NCBI GenBank assembly: GCA_028875875.1
Contig: JAGWUV010000004.1
Coordinates: 54,112 to 118,111 of the forward strand
DNA: 64,000 nucleotides
Direction of reading: 5' to 3'
Source: Bacteroidota bacterium
Lineage (GTDB): Bacteria; Bacteroidota; Bacteroidia; Chitinophagales; Chitinophagaceae
Shown: positions 28,071 through 36,606 of the stretch, piece after piece
Numbering within the stretch: the stretch's first letter is position 1
Layout of the letters: each line of letters starts with the position of its first letter
Translations under genes and position numbers: made by a program
The notes under the pieces: generated by a model
Told to the model about the DNA's origin: nothing
What the model saw: only the letters and a program-made list of their open reading frames with translations
The model's database searches: none

Positions 28071-29228
28071 ATGAAAACTAACGATTTGCTCAGAAGAAAG
28101 TTCTTGAAAGATGCTGTTAAAGCATCAGGTTTTATGTTCATGTCTCCACTCTTAGAAAAAGTAAAGTATGTAGAATCAATCAAAAAAGAAAAACCACTGA
28201 GTATAGTATCCAATAGAATAAAATTCTCTGTTGTAAATATTAATCACGCACATATTTATGGCATGGTAGAAGCAGTTACAAGGGGAGGCGGTGAGCTTGT
28301 TTCGGTATATGCAAAAGAACAAGACCTGCTTGCTAATTTTAAAAAAAGATATCCTAATGTAAAAATTGCAGGCTCAGAGAAGGAAATATTAGAGGACACT
28401 TCTATTCAATTGGTATTGAGTTCTGGGATACCAGACGAAAGAGCTCCGCTGGGTATAAGCGTAATGCAACATGGAAAGGATTATTTGACGGATAAACCAG
28501 GTATTATTACACTGGAGCAATTCGAAGCCGTGAAGAAGGTGCAGAAGGAAACGAAGCGAATTTATATGATCATGTATAGTGAGCGTTTAGAGAATAAAGC
28601 CACAGTTAAAGCAAGTGAACTTGTTCGTCAGGGTGCTATTGGGCAGGTAATTCAAACTGTAAATTTAGCACCCCATCGTATAAGCATCCCTTCAAGACCG
28701 GATTGGTTCTTTGATAAGAAAAGATATGGTGGAATCCTTACTGATATTGGATCTCATCAGTTTGATCAGTATTTATATTTCACCGGATCAACTCAGGCAG
28801 AAGTATTAATGTCTCAGGTTGGTAATGTACATTATCCGCAGTACCCTCATTTTGAAGATTTTGGTGATGTGATGTTGAGGGGTAATGGAGGTGCAGGGTA
28901 TATAAGAGTTGATTGGTTCACGCCTGATGGCTTGGATACATGGGGTGATGGAAGATTAACTATTCTTGGAACAGATGGATATATCGAAGTGAGAAAAAAT
29001 ACTGATATCGTTTCGGGTAATAAAGGTGGTAACCATTTATACATGGTAACAAAAAAAGAGATGATACATATGGACTGTAATAAAGAAGAACTGCCTTTTG
29101 GCCCTTTGTTCGTTGATGATATTATCAACAGAACAGAAACGGCTATGCCGCAGGCTCACTGTTTTTTGGCAACTGAACTTGCACTGAAGGCCCAGAAATA
29201 TGCTAAAACTTTATTGTTGAAAAAATAA
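28071..29228 (+). CDS. Gfo/Idh/MocA family oxidoreductase, exported type
   Basis: A 385-residue NAD(P)-dependent sugar oxidoreductase-like protein. The N terminus has a twin-arginine-like leader (LRRKFLKDAVKASGFMF), so the protein is probably exported folded with its cofactor. The Rossmann part lacks a classical GxGxxG: the equivalent stretch is FSVVNINHAHIYGMVEAVTRGGGELVSVY. The conserved lysine-proline motif is present as LTDKPGIITLEQFEAV. The C-terminal alpha/beta domain contains GGILTDIGSHQFDQYLYFTG, with the metal/substrate-type aspartate and histidine. It starts a plus-strand group of three related oxidoreductases. Confidence 0.88.
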   Translation: MKTNDLLRRKFLKDAVKASGFMFMSPLLEKVKYVESIKKEKPLSIVSNRIKFSVVNINHAHIYGMVEAVTRGGGELVSVYAKEQDLLANFKKRYPNVKIAGSEKEILEDTSIQLVLSSGIPDERAPLGISVMQHGKDYLTDKPGIITLEQFEAVKKVQKETKRIYMIMYSERLENKATVKASELVRQGAIGQVIQTVNLAPHRISIPSRPDWFFDKKRYGGILTDIGSHQFDQYLYFTGSTQAEVLMSQVGNVHYPQYPHFEDFGDVMLRGNGGAGYIRVDWFTPDGLDTWGDGRLTILGTDGYIEVRKNTDIVSGNKGGNHLYMVTKKEMIHMDCNKEELPFGPLFVDDIINRTETAMPQAHCFLATELALKAQKYAKTLLLKK

Positions 29229-29400
29229 ATGAGAAAGCTTCAATAGCTTTCACTGGTAAGCGTTTTATGAAATGATACAGTTCCGCTTCGTTCTATTTTA
29301 CTCAGCTTTTTTAATGGTTGTTTTAAAAATGAATCTTATTTATAGCATATCCGATTTTTATAGCTGATGATGAAATATTGAATGGTTAAAAAAATAAATA

Positions 29401-30846
29401 ATGAAAAAAGAAAATAAAAATATAAGTCGTAGAAAATTTCTGGGAAATAGCCTGAAGGCTTCTATAGGTACTACACTTGCAGTCAATTTCCCAATGATTG
29501 TCCCTGCTAGTGTATTTGGAAAGAATGCACCGAGTAACAGGATTAATGTGGCTTCTATTGGATGTGGTAGAATTTCCGTATCACATGATATGACCGGTGT
29601 TGCAAGATATGCAGGTGCAAGAATTATGGCAGTTTGTGATGTGGATAGAAACCGTGCAAATGCTGGTGTAGCAGCCGTTAGAAGTAATTATGAGAAAATG
29701 GCACAGTTTAATGGAGGATTAAAAGGAGACTGGAACATTAAAGTGTACTATGACTATAAAGAACTTTTAGAAAATAAAGATATTGATGCTGTACATATAA
29801 GCTTGCCTGACCATCAACATGCTATCGTTGGTGTGCATGCAGTTAATGCTGGAAAAGATGTGTACTTGCAAAAACCAGCGTCATTAACAATTGAAGAGGG
29901 GCGTATTTTAACTAATGCTGTAAAAAAGAGTGGAAGGATTTTACAGATGGGCAGTCAGCAGCGTTCTGTGGATCCATGGCCACAGTTTAAAAGAGCCTGT
30001 GAACTGGTGCGAAACGGAAGGATAGGAGAATTAAAAACCGTAGAAGTTGGTCTTCCCGGAGATCCGGGAGGTGGTAATAAAACACCGATGCATGTACCGG
30101 ATAGTTTAAACTATGATGCATGGTTAGGTGCTACACCTGAAATATATTATACCGAAGATCGCGTACACGCTATTGATTCATCAGCAAAAGGAATAACAAG
30201 CAGGCCGGGCTGGTTGCGCTGTGAGCAGTTTGGAGCAGGTATGATAACGGGTTGGGGTGCTCATCATATTGATACGGCACATTGGGGTATGAATATGGAA
30301 TATTCAGGGCCAGTGGAAATTTGGGGGAATGCCTCTTTTCCAACTGATGATCCCACATACAATGGTTTATGGGATGTGCATGGCATATTCAGAACAGAAG
30401 CTTTATATGCAAATGGTGTGCACATGATCGTTTCGAATGAATTGCCCAATGGTGTGAAGTTTATTGGCACTGAAGGATGGATATGGGTTACCCGTGGAAA
30501 TTATAGGGTTACAGATACTGATCCTGTAGCAGATAGTAACGGTATTAAACCCATTGATGCAAGCAGTCCTAAAATATTACAATCTGTTATCGGATCTAAT
30601 GAGATTCATTTGTACGAAAGTTCTGAACAGCACGTTAATTGGTTGGATTGTATTAAAACAAGACAAGAGCCTTCAGCACCTGTTGAGGTAGGTCATCGTT
30701 CATGTAGTGCATGTTTGCTGCATCATATTGCAATGAAATTAAAAAGGAAGATTTATTGGGATCCTGTGAATGAGGTTTTTAAAAATAACGATGCAGAAGC
30801 AACAGCCATGTTATCCCGCTCCCGTAGAAAAAAATATGATTTTTAA
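29401..30846 (+). CDS. Tat-exported Gfo/Idh/MocA family oxidoreductase
   Basis: A 481-residue protein with a good twin-arginine leader (NISRRKFLGNSLKASIG, cleavage near SVFG). The NAD-binding motif is VASIGCGRISVSHD with an acidic residue at the end of the second strand (AVCDVDRNRA). The conserved catalytic-type lysine is in VYLQKPASLTIEEG. The C-terminal domain contains RPGWLRCEQFGAGMITGWGAHHIDTAHWGMN. Related Bacteroidota proteins act on sugar or glycoside substrates in the periplasm. It is 172 bp after the previous oxidoreductase gene and 14 bp before the next. Confidence 0.92.
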   Translation: MKKENKNISRRKFLGNSLKASIGTTLAVNFPMIVPASVFGKNAPSNRINVASIGCGRISVSHDMTGVARYAGARIMAVCDVDRNRANAGVAAVRSNYEKMAQFNGGLKGDWNIKVYYDYKELLENKDIDAVHISLPDHQHAIVGVHAVNAGKDVYLQKPASLTIEEGRILTNAVKKSGRILQMGSQQRSVDPWPQFKRACELVRNGRIGELKTVEVGLPGDPGGGNKTPMHVPDSLNYDAWLGATPEIYYTEDRVHAIDSSAKGITSRPGWLRCEQFGAGMITGWGAHHIDTAHWGMNMEYSGPVEIWGNASFPTDDPTYNGLWDVHGIFRTEALYANGVHMIVSNELPNGVKFIGTEGWIWVTRGNYRVTDTDPVADSNGIKPIDASSPKILQSVIGSNEIHLYESSEQHVNWLDCIKTRQEPSAPVEVGHRSCSACLLHHIAMKLKRKIYWDPVNEVFKNNDAEATAMLSRSRRKKYDF

Positions 30847-30860
30847 TACGAAAACTTATT

Positions 30861-32231
30861 ATGAAAAAAATATCAATCACACTATTTACAGTAATATCAA
30901 TAATGCTTTTAGCCTGCAATGCCAATCAAATCAGTAAAGGCAAGCCCTATCATTTAATAACACTTGATCCCGGTCATTTTCATGCAGCATTGGTACAAAA
31001 AACAATGTACGATAATGTTGATTCGGTTGTGCATGTGTATGCCAAAGAGGGGAGTGATCTTAATCTGCATCTTAAACGAATCAATGATTATAATACACGG
31101 GAAGATAATCCTACCCGTTGGAAAGAAGAAGTGTATATGGGAAATGATTTCTTTGCAAAAATGATCCAGGAGAAAAAAGGGAATATTGTGATCCTTTCAG
31201 GAAACAATGAAAAAAAATCGGATTATATTTTACAATCGTTACAGAACGGATTGAACGTTTTAGCAGATAAGCCCATGGCTATTGATGCGGATGGTTTCGA
31301 AAAGATTAAAACTTCTTTTGAAGTGGCTGATAAAAATAAATTACTCTTATACGATATTATGACAGAACGTTTTGAAATAACCACCATCCTGTTAAGAGAA
31401 TTGTCAATGATGCCGGAGATCTTTGGTAATTTGAAAGAAGGGACAAAAGATGACCCCTCGGTAGTAAAGGAAAGTGTACATTTTCTCTATAAATATGTTT
31501 CTGGAAATGTGTTAACCAGACCTGATTGGTTTCTGGATGTATCACAACAAGGAGAAGGGATTGCTGATGTAATGACTCATTTGGTCGATCTTGTACAATG
31601 GGAATGTTTTCCCGGTCAACCGATCGATTATAAGAAAGATATACAGGTTAATACTGCTAAACATTGGCCTACGGATATCGGCCTGAGTGAATTTACAACC
31701 ATTACGCATGCTGATCATTTTCCGGCGTACTTATCAAAAAATATCGTTCATGATTCGGTACTGCAATATTATTGCAATGGTGAGATCAATTATCAACTAA
31801 AAAATATACATGCAAGAACTACTGTACGCTGGGAATATAAATCTGCCGAAGGCTCTGGTGACACATATTACGCATTGATGAAAGGAACTAAAGCATCGCT
31901 AATAATACAACAGGGGAAAGATGAACAGTATAAACCTGTTTTATATATTCGGCCTTCAGCGAGTGAAAAAAATTATGAAGCTGTTTTGCAGGAAGCTTTT
32001 AAAAGAATAGAACAAAAATATCCCGGGATAACACTGGTTAAATCAGGTACAATGTGGAAAGTGGGTATTCCTGATAAATACAAAGAGAACCATGAAGAGC
32101 ATTTTGCAAGGGTAGTTAAAAATTTCTTGATGTATTTGGAAAAAGGGAAACTGCCTGAGTGGGAAGCACCGAATATGTTGGCAAAGTATTATACCACTAC
32201 TAAAGCACTGGAATTAGCAACAAAAAAGTAA
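30861..32231 (+). CDS. Lipoprotein of the Gfo/Idh/MocA-like class with putative oxidoreductase C-terminal domain
   Basis: A 456-residue lipoprotein (signal ends LLACN, Cys20). The Rossmann region is recognisable but atypical (HLITLDPGHFHAALVQKTMY in place of GxGxxG), with the lysine motif VLADKPMAIDADGFEKI. The C-terminal half matches the putative oxidoreductase C-terminal domain found in Bacteroidota: LTRPDWFLDVSQQGEGIADVMTHLVDLVQWECF. The altered dinucleotide motif makes it uncertain whether it binds NAD or has become a binding protein. It follows the previous oxidoreductase by 14 bp and precedes the NTF2-fold gene by 4 bp. Confidence 0.85.
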   Translation: MKKISITLFTVISIMLLACNANQISKGKPYHLITLDPGHFHAALVQKTMYDNVDSVVHVYAKEGSDLNLHLKRINDYNTREDNPTRWKEEVYMGNDFFAKMIQEKKGNIVILSGNNEKKSDYILQSLQNGLNVLADKPMAIDADGFEKIKTSFEVADKNKLLLYDIMTERFEITTILLRELSMMPEIFGNLKEGTKDDPSVVKESVHFLYKYVSGNVLTRPDWFLDVSQQGEGIADVMTHLVDLVQWECFPGQPIDYKKDIQVNTAKHWPTDIGLSEFTTITHADHFPAYLSKNIVHDSVLQYYCNGEINYQLKNIHARTTVRWEYKSAEGSGDTYYALMKGTKASLIIQQGKDEQYKPVLYIRPSASEKNYEAVLQEAFKRIEQKYPGITLVKSGTMWKVGIPDKYKENHEEHFARVVKNFLMYLEKGKLPEWEAPNMLAKYYTTTKALELATKK

Positions 32232-32235
32232 ACGT

Positions 32236-32661
32236 ATGAAAATAGTATCTGTTCTCATTATGGCAATACTTCTTTGTTTTAAACAACCAGCAAATGATGA
32301 AGTACTCATTAAAAAGCTATTGGAAAAGGAGTCTGCTACATGGCGCAACGGAGATATAAAAGCTCATGCTGCCTGTTGGTATATTCGGCCTTATAGCCGA
32401 ATATTGGTATCCACAGCAGATAGTCACACGTATGATGTACCGCCGGAAAATATGATCAATCCTAAGCAGATGGGAAATGGAGGAACTTCAAAGAATAGCA
32501 ACTATACATTCAGTATTCATGGTAATGATGCATGGGTTAGTCATGATGAAGTTTCAGTTTCAGCAAAGGGAGATACTACTTATTCTTATGAAATAAGAAT
32601 CCTGGAGAAAATTAACGGTGAATGGAAGTTGGTAGGGCAGTCGATTCATATTCATAAATAA
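32236..32661 (+). CDS. NTF2-fold (SnoaL/DUF4440-like) small exported protein
   Basis: A 141-residue protein with a short hydrophobic leader (MKIVSVLIMAILLCF). The pattern VLIKKLLEKESATWRNGDIKAHAACW, then NYTFSIHGNDAWVSHDEVS and YSYEIRILEKINGEWKLVGQSIHIHK, is the cone-shaped NTF2 fold seen in ketosteroid-isomerase-like and DUF4440 proteins. Possible roles are ligand binding or isomerisation of oxidised sugars made by the oxidoreductases upstream. It is the last gene of that operon: the left att repeat of the integrated element begins 24 bp after its stop codon. Confidence 0.8.
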   Translation: MKIVSVLIMAILLCFKQPANDEVLIKKLLEKESATWRNGDIKAHAACWYIRPYSRILVSTADSHTYDVPPENMINPKQMGNGGTSKNSNYTFSIHGNDAWVSHDEVSVSAKGDTTYSYEIRILEKINGEWKLVGQSIHIHK

Positions 32662-32684
32662 TTAGCAGCTGTAAAAGTGATTGC

Positions 32685-32734
32685 AGGGCATAAAAAAACC
32701 ACCGGTAAAGGTGGTTTTGTGCCCAGAACAGGAA
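32685..32734. repeat. Left attachment repeat (att) with terminator hairpin
   Basis: This 50-bp copy matches 39826-39875 at 48 positions; the differences are GTAAAGG versus GTTAAGG and GGTTTTG versus GGTGTTG. It carries the last 15 bases of the tRNA-Leu gene (TGCCCAGAACAGGAA) but no tRNA body, so it is the displaced end left by integration. Confidence 0.9.
32697..32718 (+). terminator. Terminator hairpin within the left att repeat
   Basis: ACCACC (32698-32703) pairs with GGTGGT (32710-32715), followed by TTTTG on the plus strand and by seven T on the minus strand. On the plus strand it can end the oxidoreductase/NTF2 operon, whose last stop lies 36 bp upstream. It is the duplicate of the tRNA-Leu terminator. 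Confidence 0.65.
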
Positions 32735-32783
32735 CACTACTTTTTTCTAAAATGCAATACAGTATTGAGTTTCACTTTTGTTA

Positions 32784-32814
32784 AGTGACATAAGAGTGAC
32801 AAAAAATGAGAAAA
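32784..32814 (+). repeat. Left copy of terminal arm-type direct repeat
   Basis: A 31-bp sequence (AGTGACA, two bases, then a 22-bp exact match) that recurs at 39729-39759 near the other end of the element. After excision the two copies would flank the joined att core in the same orientation, as integrase arm sites do. Confidence 0.6.
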
Positions 32815-32904
32815 GTATACTAATACACTTTCTTTAGACTGTCAATTTACACCTGGTTTTAAGAACTGAAATAGATTAATGAAAGTATTATAGCATGCAT
32901 TTTT

Positions 32905-33113
32905 TAAGTACGCACCTTGGTACGCACCCCGGTAAAAGGGCTTAAACTCAATATAGCATTATATTTCAGGCTTTTTTGAAGAGTTTGGTACGCACCCTAC
33001 TTTGCTAAGTACGCACCTTGGTACGCACTCTGATAAAAAATGACAGAACATTTGCTCTGCTTATGTTTCACGGGTTTTAAAATACCTAAGTACGCACTTT
33101 TGGGTGCGTACTT
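32905..33113. repeat. GTACGCAC iteron cluster
   Basis: Six direct copies of GTACGCAC start at 32908, 32920, 32988, 33009, 33021 and 33090, and an inverted copy (GTGCGTAC) lies at 33104-33111. A composite 23-bp unit with two copies 12 bp apart is repeated exactly at 32905-32927 and 33006-33028. The last direct copy and the inverted copy form a 10-bp hairpin (AAGTACGCAC/GTGCGTACTT, 33088-33113). Arrays of this kind are typical of replication origins or regulator-binding clusters. Confidence 0.75.
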
Positions 33114-33229
33114 ACAAAATGCTTGTAACTATAAATTTTCTGCGGCTCGGGGTAGCCGCAAATTGATCACCGGGGAAGAACCTAAAAAATATAAAGGGGC
33201 TTACGGGCACCCCATGATAGAAGCAATTT

Positions 33230-34402
33230 CTAATTGAATAAGATTTCAGCGCCTTCGTCGGCCTTTTGCTTAAAAATCTCTACCACCCCAAGCACTTTGC
33301 AATATTTATCAAACTTAGCATCTTGCTTGACTGCCTGCTCTTGAAGCTTGCCATCCGCAAATAATTGCTGCAGTCGTATTATTTCACCCTGGTTACTTCC
33401 AATTAGTTCATTGGCCCTTCTTTCAGCGGCAGCATATTGTATTCTGTTTCGCTGCTCATCTGTTAGCGTAAAGCCTTGTTCTTTCAAAAATTTATAGTAA
33501 CCAGGCTTCACTATTTCAAACTTCAAATCTTTCTCTAGGAAGCGTTGGTATAAAAATTCGCAATCTCTCTTTAAGTTCTCCGGTTGCTGATCTGTTGCCG
33601 GTGGTGTTACTTTAGCTATCATTTGCCCCTTATGTATTTGGAAGCCATTGCCGGCACTTCTCAAAATCCAACCGTTTGCCGCAGCTCTCCAATCTACAAT
33701 AGCCTGGCCGCCTGTTTGCTTCCAACCGTTGCTTTTATAGTGATTCAGCATTTTATTAGCTTCTACCTTGGCCAATTCCGGCCGCCATTGCCCTTTTGTT
33801 ACGGATTTGAAGTATTCTTCAATTTCTAATTGTGAAGGTTCTATAAACCTCTTTTTACTCCCTTTTTTAGCTTCTTCCTGGCTGGCTGGTGCCGTCAACG
33901 GCACATCAATACTATTTACTTTATCTCCTTTATTTACTTTATCTCCTTTCCTTTCCTTTATAGCATTACTATCGCAATGCTGAAGCAATGCTGTAGCATC
34001 ATTATTCGTATGCTGTAGCAATGCTGTAGCATCGTCGCTAAGTTCCCTTTTTTGTCTTTCAATTTCCCATTTCTTATACCCGCCTTTACTTGCGTTACTT
34101 GATTTCAAAGCACGTTCGTCAAGCCTTTTTTGGACCGAAAGACTACCAAAGGATCCTTCATAAAGAAGGAACAAGCCAAATTCACAAATTATACTTTCTA
34201 CCAGGTTTTCTTTCACCCTTAGGTCGTAGGCTATACCTTTAAAATCTAATTGCAAACGGTTTTCATTGTTATACAAATCCTCAATAATGGACCACCATAC
34301 CCCATAACCAGTCATTCCATGTTTTCGAATTAGGCACTTTATTTTTTCATCTTGTCGGCAATTATAGTCATGAGAAAAATAGAAGGATGTTTTCTTACTC
34401 AT
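33230..34402 (-). CDS. DUF4373 (Lin1244/Lin1753-like) phage replication protein
   Basis: A 390-residue protein whose N terminus (SFYFSHDYNCRQDEKIKCLIRKHGMTGYGVWWSIIEDLY, read as about residues 7-45) is the DUF4373 domain found in phage and plasmid replication organisers, a winged-helix-like DNA-binding module. A low-complexity Lys/Asp linker with two DATALLQH repeats follows (about 120-165). The second half has an EIEEYFKS...GWKQTGGQAIVDWRAAANGWI segment like phage DnaD/DnaT-type proteins. It is the last gene of the element's minus-strand operon and lies next to the iteron cluster, so it probably acts in replication of the excised element. Confidence 0.82.
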   Translation of the reverse strand: MSKKTSFYFSHDYNCRQDEKIKCLIRKHGMTGYGVWWSIIEDLYNNENRLQLDFKGIAYDLRVKENLVESIICEFGLFLLYEGSFGSLSVQKRLDERALKSSNASKGGYKKWEIERQKRELSDDATALLQHTNNDATALLQHCDSNAIKERKGDKVNKGDKVNSIDVPLTAPASQEEAKKGSKKRFIEPSQLEIEEYFKSVTKGQWRPELAKVEANKMLNHYKSNGWKQTGGQAIVDWRAAANGWILRSAGNGFQIHKGQMIAKVTPPATDQQPENLKRDCEFLYQRFLEKDLKFEIVKPGYYKFLKEQGFTLTDEQRNRIQYAAAERRANELIGSNQGEIIRLQQLFADGKLQEQAVKQDAKFDKYCKVLGVVEIFKQKADEGAEILFN

Positions 34403-34419
34403 ACTGCTACTTTTAATCG

Positions 34420-36225
34420 TTAAAATCCTTTTCGGCTTCTTTGTGATTGATATTCCTTCATCATCCTATCAAACTCTTTCATCTTATCATTCATAACGGT
34501 GTGTAATTCCTGTACACTGTTGCCGCTTGTTCCGTTGATTGTAATGGATGGACTATAAACAATTTGACCGCTACCATTTGAAACCGGGTTTGCAGGAAGA
34601 TAAGGTGAGTGAGAACTTGAAAAATCTGCATTTACTCTATCAATCCAGTTTGCGATAGGACTACCGCCATCACTTAAACCGGCTAAGCTTGCTAATCCCT
34701 GTGCACCATAGTCTAAGAGGGCTGCCGCCTTAGCAATTGGTTCAACAATTTTCCATGCTACTTCCAACAAACCATAGTCTTTGTGAAAGGCTGTATTTGC
34801 AATGTATTGTACCCCATTTAGAACTAAAAGACCTTTACTTAATCCCGAAATGAAGCCGATCGCATTACTTGCAAATCTTGAAAAAGAAGTTAAGGCCAAT
34901 CCTGAATTAATACCCAACAACTCCATACCTGTTGCCATGGTAGAAATAATAGCCGAGGTGCCTTTTAATATTAAAGCAACACTCCCCAATGCTGCGAACT
35001 GCATTAATGTTTGCGCTATCCTTGGGTTCTCTTCTACAAATTCCCTGATTGATACCACGATCTTATTTAAGGATTCATATAGCTTAGTCAACAGGGGAGC
35101 AACTGTATTTCCTAATGCAGCTTTGGTATTGTTCCAACTAGTATCAAATACTTTCTTTTGGTAATTCAGCCCCTCCATTATCTTTTCAAGCTTTTCATCT
35201 AAAGTGGCTTGTTTTTCCATTCTCTCCATTACAGTATCAAAAGCCGCCCGGCCATCGTTTGCCAAGAACTCTAAGAAGTCTGTTGATAAGCCTTGCCGCC
35301 CTGAAAAGGGTTTTAAAATCTCAGCTATTGCATTCGGATTTAATCCCTTTAGTTTGTTAAGCTGATCTACAAAGTTTTCTATTCCCTTGAAATGGCCCGA
35401 CTTATCAAAAAACTCTAAGGTCTTACCATACATGGCCGCCATGCTATTCACTTTAATTATCCTTTCGGGATCTCTTAGTCCGTCAAATATTCGTCTGAAA
35501 TTGGTACCCGTTTGTTGGCCGCTGATTCCCTTTTGCATGAATAAGGCTCCAAGTGCTGCCATGTCTTTCCCGGTATCTAATCCACCTACATGAAGGTTTG
35601 CAAGGCCTAAACCAACTTTAGAAAAGAACTCGTTCATTTCTGACACAACCTCTTCACCCGATTTCCCTAACCCTAAGTTTTGGACCCTGGCAATTACATC
35701 CATCATCTTACCCATGTCTTGCACACCAACCCCCATGTCATTTCGCATACGGGCTGCAAACTCTCCAATTGCTGCAGGGTTCATTTGGTCGAACAAATCA
35801 GCAAGCTTTGCAGTAGCTTCACCAATACCGCCTAATATATCCGGCTCGTCTATGCGGTTGCTTTTCAAAACACGGACCATGTCCAAATAAGCAGTAGCAT
35901 TATTAGCATAGTGTTCGCTTAGGTATTCACTCATTTGAAACAACTTGCCATAAGTATCAGTGTCAACAATACCACCCTTTTGCATGATGGTAGCTTGCAT
36001 CTTTAAAGCCGCCTCTTGCATGTCGCCATAAGCTTTGGTAGTATCTTCAATTAAATCCAACCCTTTTTTGCCTGCACCAATCAGCAATGCACCATCCCGG
36101 GTAACCTGCATTTGCTTTTGCATCTTTTCAATACTGGCCATACTTTTACTTGTTGCACTGGCAAATACACTACTCATGTTATCTACCGCAGTTAAATAGG
36201 CGGCTACTTTGAAAAACTTATCCAT
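34420..36225 (-). CDS. Phage tail tape measure protein, TP901-type
   Basis: A 601-residue protein with an N-terminal coiled-coil start (SMASIEKMQKQMQVTRDGALLIGAG) and the PhageMin_Tail core (about 60-300): AYGDMQEAALKMQATIMQKGG, ANLHVGGLDTGKDMAALGALFMQKGISGQQTGTNFRRIFDGLRDP. A hydrophobic segment follows at about 400-440 (TLMQFAALGSVALILKGTSAI). Tape measure proteins set tail length and take part in DNA ejection. No other tail, head or packaging gene is present in the element. The reading frame is intact and co-oriented with its neighbours (18 bp after the 118-aa gene, 17 bp before the DUF4373 gene), so it appears to be a functional satellite gene. Confidence 0.88.
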   Translation of the reverse strand: MDKFFKVAAYLTAVDNMSSVFASATSKSMASIEKMQKQMQVTRDGALLIGAGKKGLDLIEDTTKAYGDMQEAALKMQATIMQKGGIVDTDTYGKLFQMSEYLSEHYANNATAYLDMVRVLKSNRIDEPDILGGIGEATAKLADLFDQMNPAAIGEFAARMRNDMGVGVQDMGKMMDVIARVQNLGLGKSGEEVVSEMNEFFSKVGLGLANLHVGGLDTGKDMAALGALFMQKGISGQQTGTNFRRIFDGLRDPERIIKVNSMAAMYGKTLEFFDKSGHFKGIENFVDQLNKLKGLNPNAIAEILKPFSGRQGLSTDFLEFLANDGRAAFDTVMERMEKQATLDEKLEKIMEGLNYQKKVFDTSWNNTKAALGNTVAPLLTKLYESLNKIVVSIREFVEENPRIAQTLMQFAALGSVALILKGTSAIISTMATGMELLGINSGLALTSFSRFASNAIGFISGLSKGLLVLNGVQYIANTAFHKDYGLLEVAWKIVEPIAKAAALLDYGAQGLASLAGLSDGGSPIANWIDRVNADFSSSHSPYLPANPVSNGSGQIVYSPSITINGTSGNSVQELHTVMNDKMKEFDRMMKEYQSQRSRKGF

Positions 36226-36243
36226 CCGTAACGGTTTTGTATG

Positions 36244-36600
36244 TTATAGGAAATTGAGCTCCGTACTTGCAACCATCAGCTTATTTAACTCGGCATGTGT
36301 TAAAGAAGTTGTATAGTAAGCAACTGGAAACTTTTGGCCGTTGATCTCGGTAGCTGTAGCCATAACCTGCAAATGATAATGAACATCATTTTTCTTAAAC
36401 TGCTTGCCACCTTTCAGCGTTACATAATCTAGGGCTGAAAGCTTTTTGACTATTGCGGTGCCTTTTGAGGTTTGTATCTTTTTTACTGCTAGGTTTCCAA
36501 TAGTACCAGAAAGGATACCAAAGCCATACATTTCAGCAGATTCATAAAAGAAGCCTTGCGCATTCGGCTTACTGGGGAACTCTCTTAATTTATTACTCAT
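36244..36600 (-). CDS. Conserved-looking 118-aa protein, function unknown
   Basis: A 118-residue soluble protein lying 6 bp after the winged-helix gene and 18 bp before the tape measure gene. I do not recognise the family. It has no signal peptide or membrane segment, is rich in beta-type segments (FGILSGTIGNLAVKKIQTSK, DVHYHLQVMATATEINGQKF) and ends in a helix (THAELNKLMVASTELNFL). Its position directly before a tape measure gene is where phages often encode tail assembly chaperones, but the sequence does not show this. A single-stranded-DNA-binding or regulatory role is equally possible. Confidence 0.7.
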   Translation of the reverse strand: MSNKLREFPSKPNAQGFFYESAEMYGFGILSGTIGNLAVKKIQTSKGTAIVKKLSALDYVTLKGGKQFKKNDVHYHLQVMATATEINGQKFPVAYYTTSLTHAELNKLMVASTELNFL

Positions 36601-36606
36601 AGCTTA

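Larger units (their letters stand above)
32735..33229. other. Left-end noncoding region of the element
   Basis: About 500 bp between the left att repeat and the stop of the DUF4373 gene. It contains the left arm repeat, six direct and one inverted copies of GTACGCAC, and a hairpin at 33141-33160 (TGCGGCT/AGCCGCA). A 65-codon plus-strand frame (33040-33237) runs across these repeats and is probably not a gene. Confidence 0.65.

Noticed and set aside
32720..32734. A second tRNA-Leu at the left end of the element
   Set aside because: Only the last 15 bases of the tRNA are present, as expected for an att duplication.
32905..33113. CRISPR array
   Set aside because: The repeat unit is only 8-23 bp, spacers are irregular in length and one copy is inverted; there are no cas genes.
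33040..33237. A 65-codon plus-strand frame in the left end of the satellite element
   Set aside because: It runs through the iteron array and a hairpin, overlaps the stop of the DUF4373 gene and has no protein-like composition. The DNA repeats explain it better.
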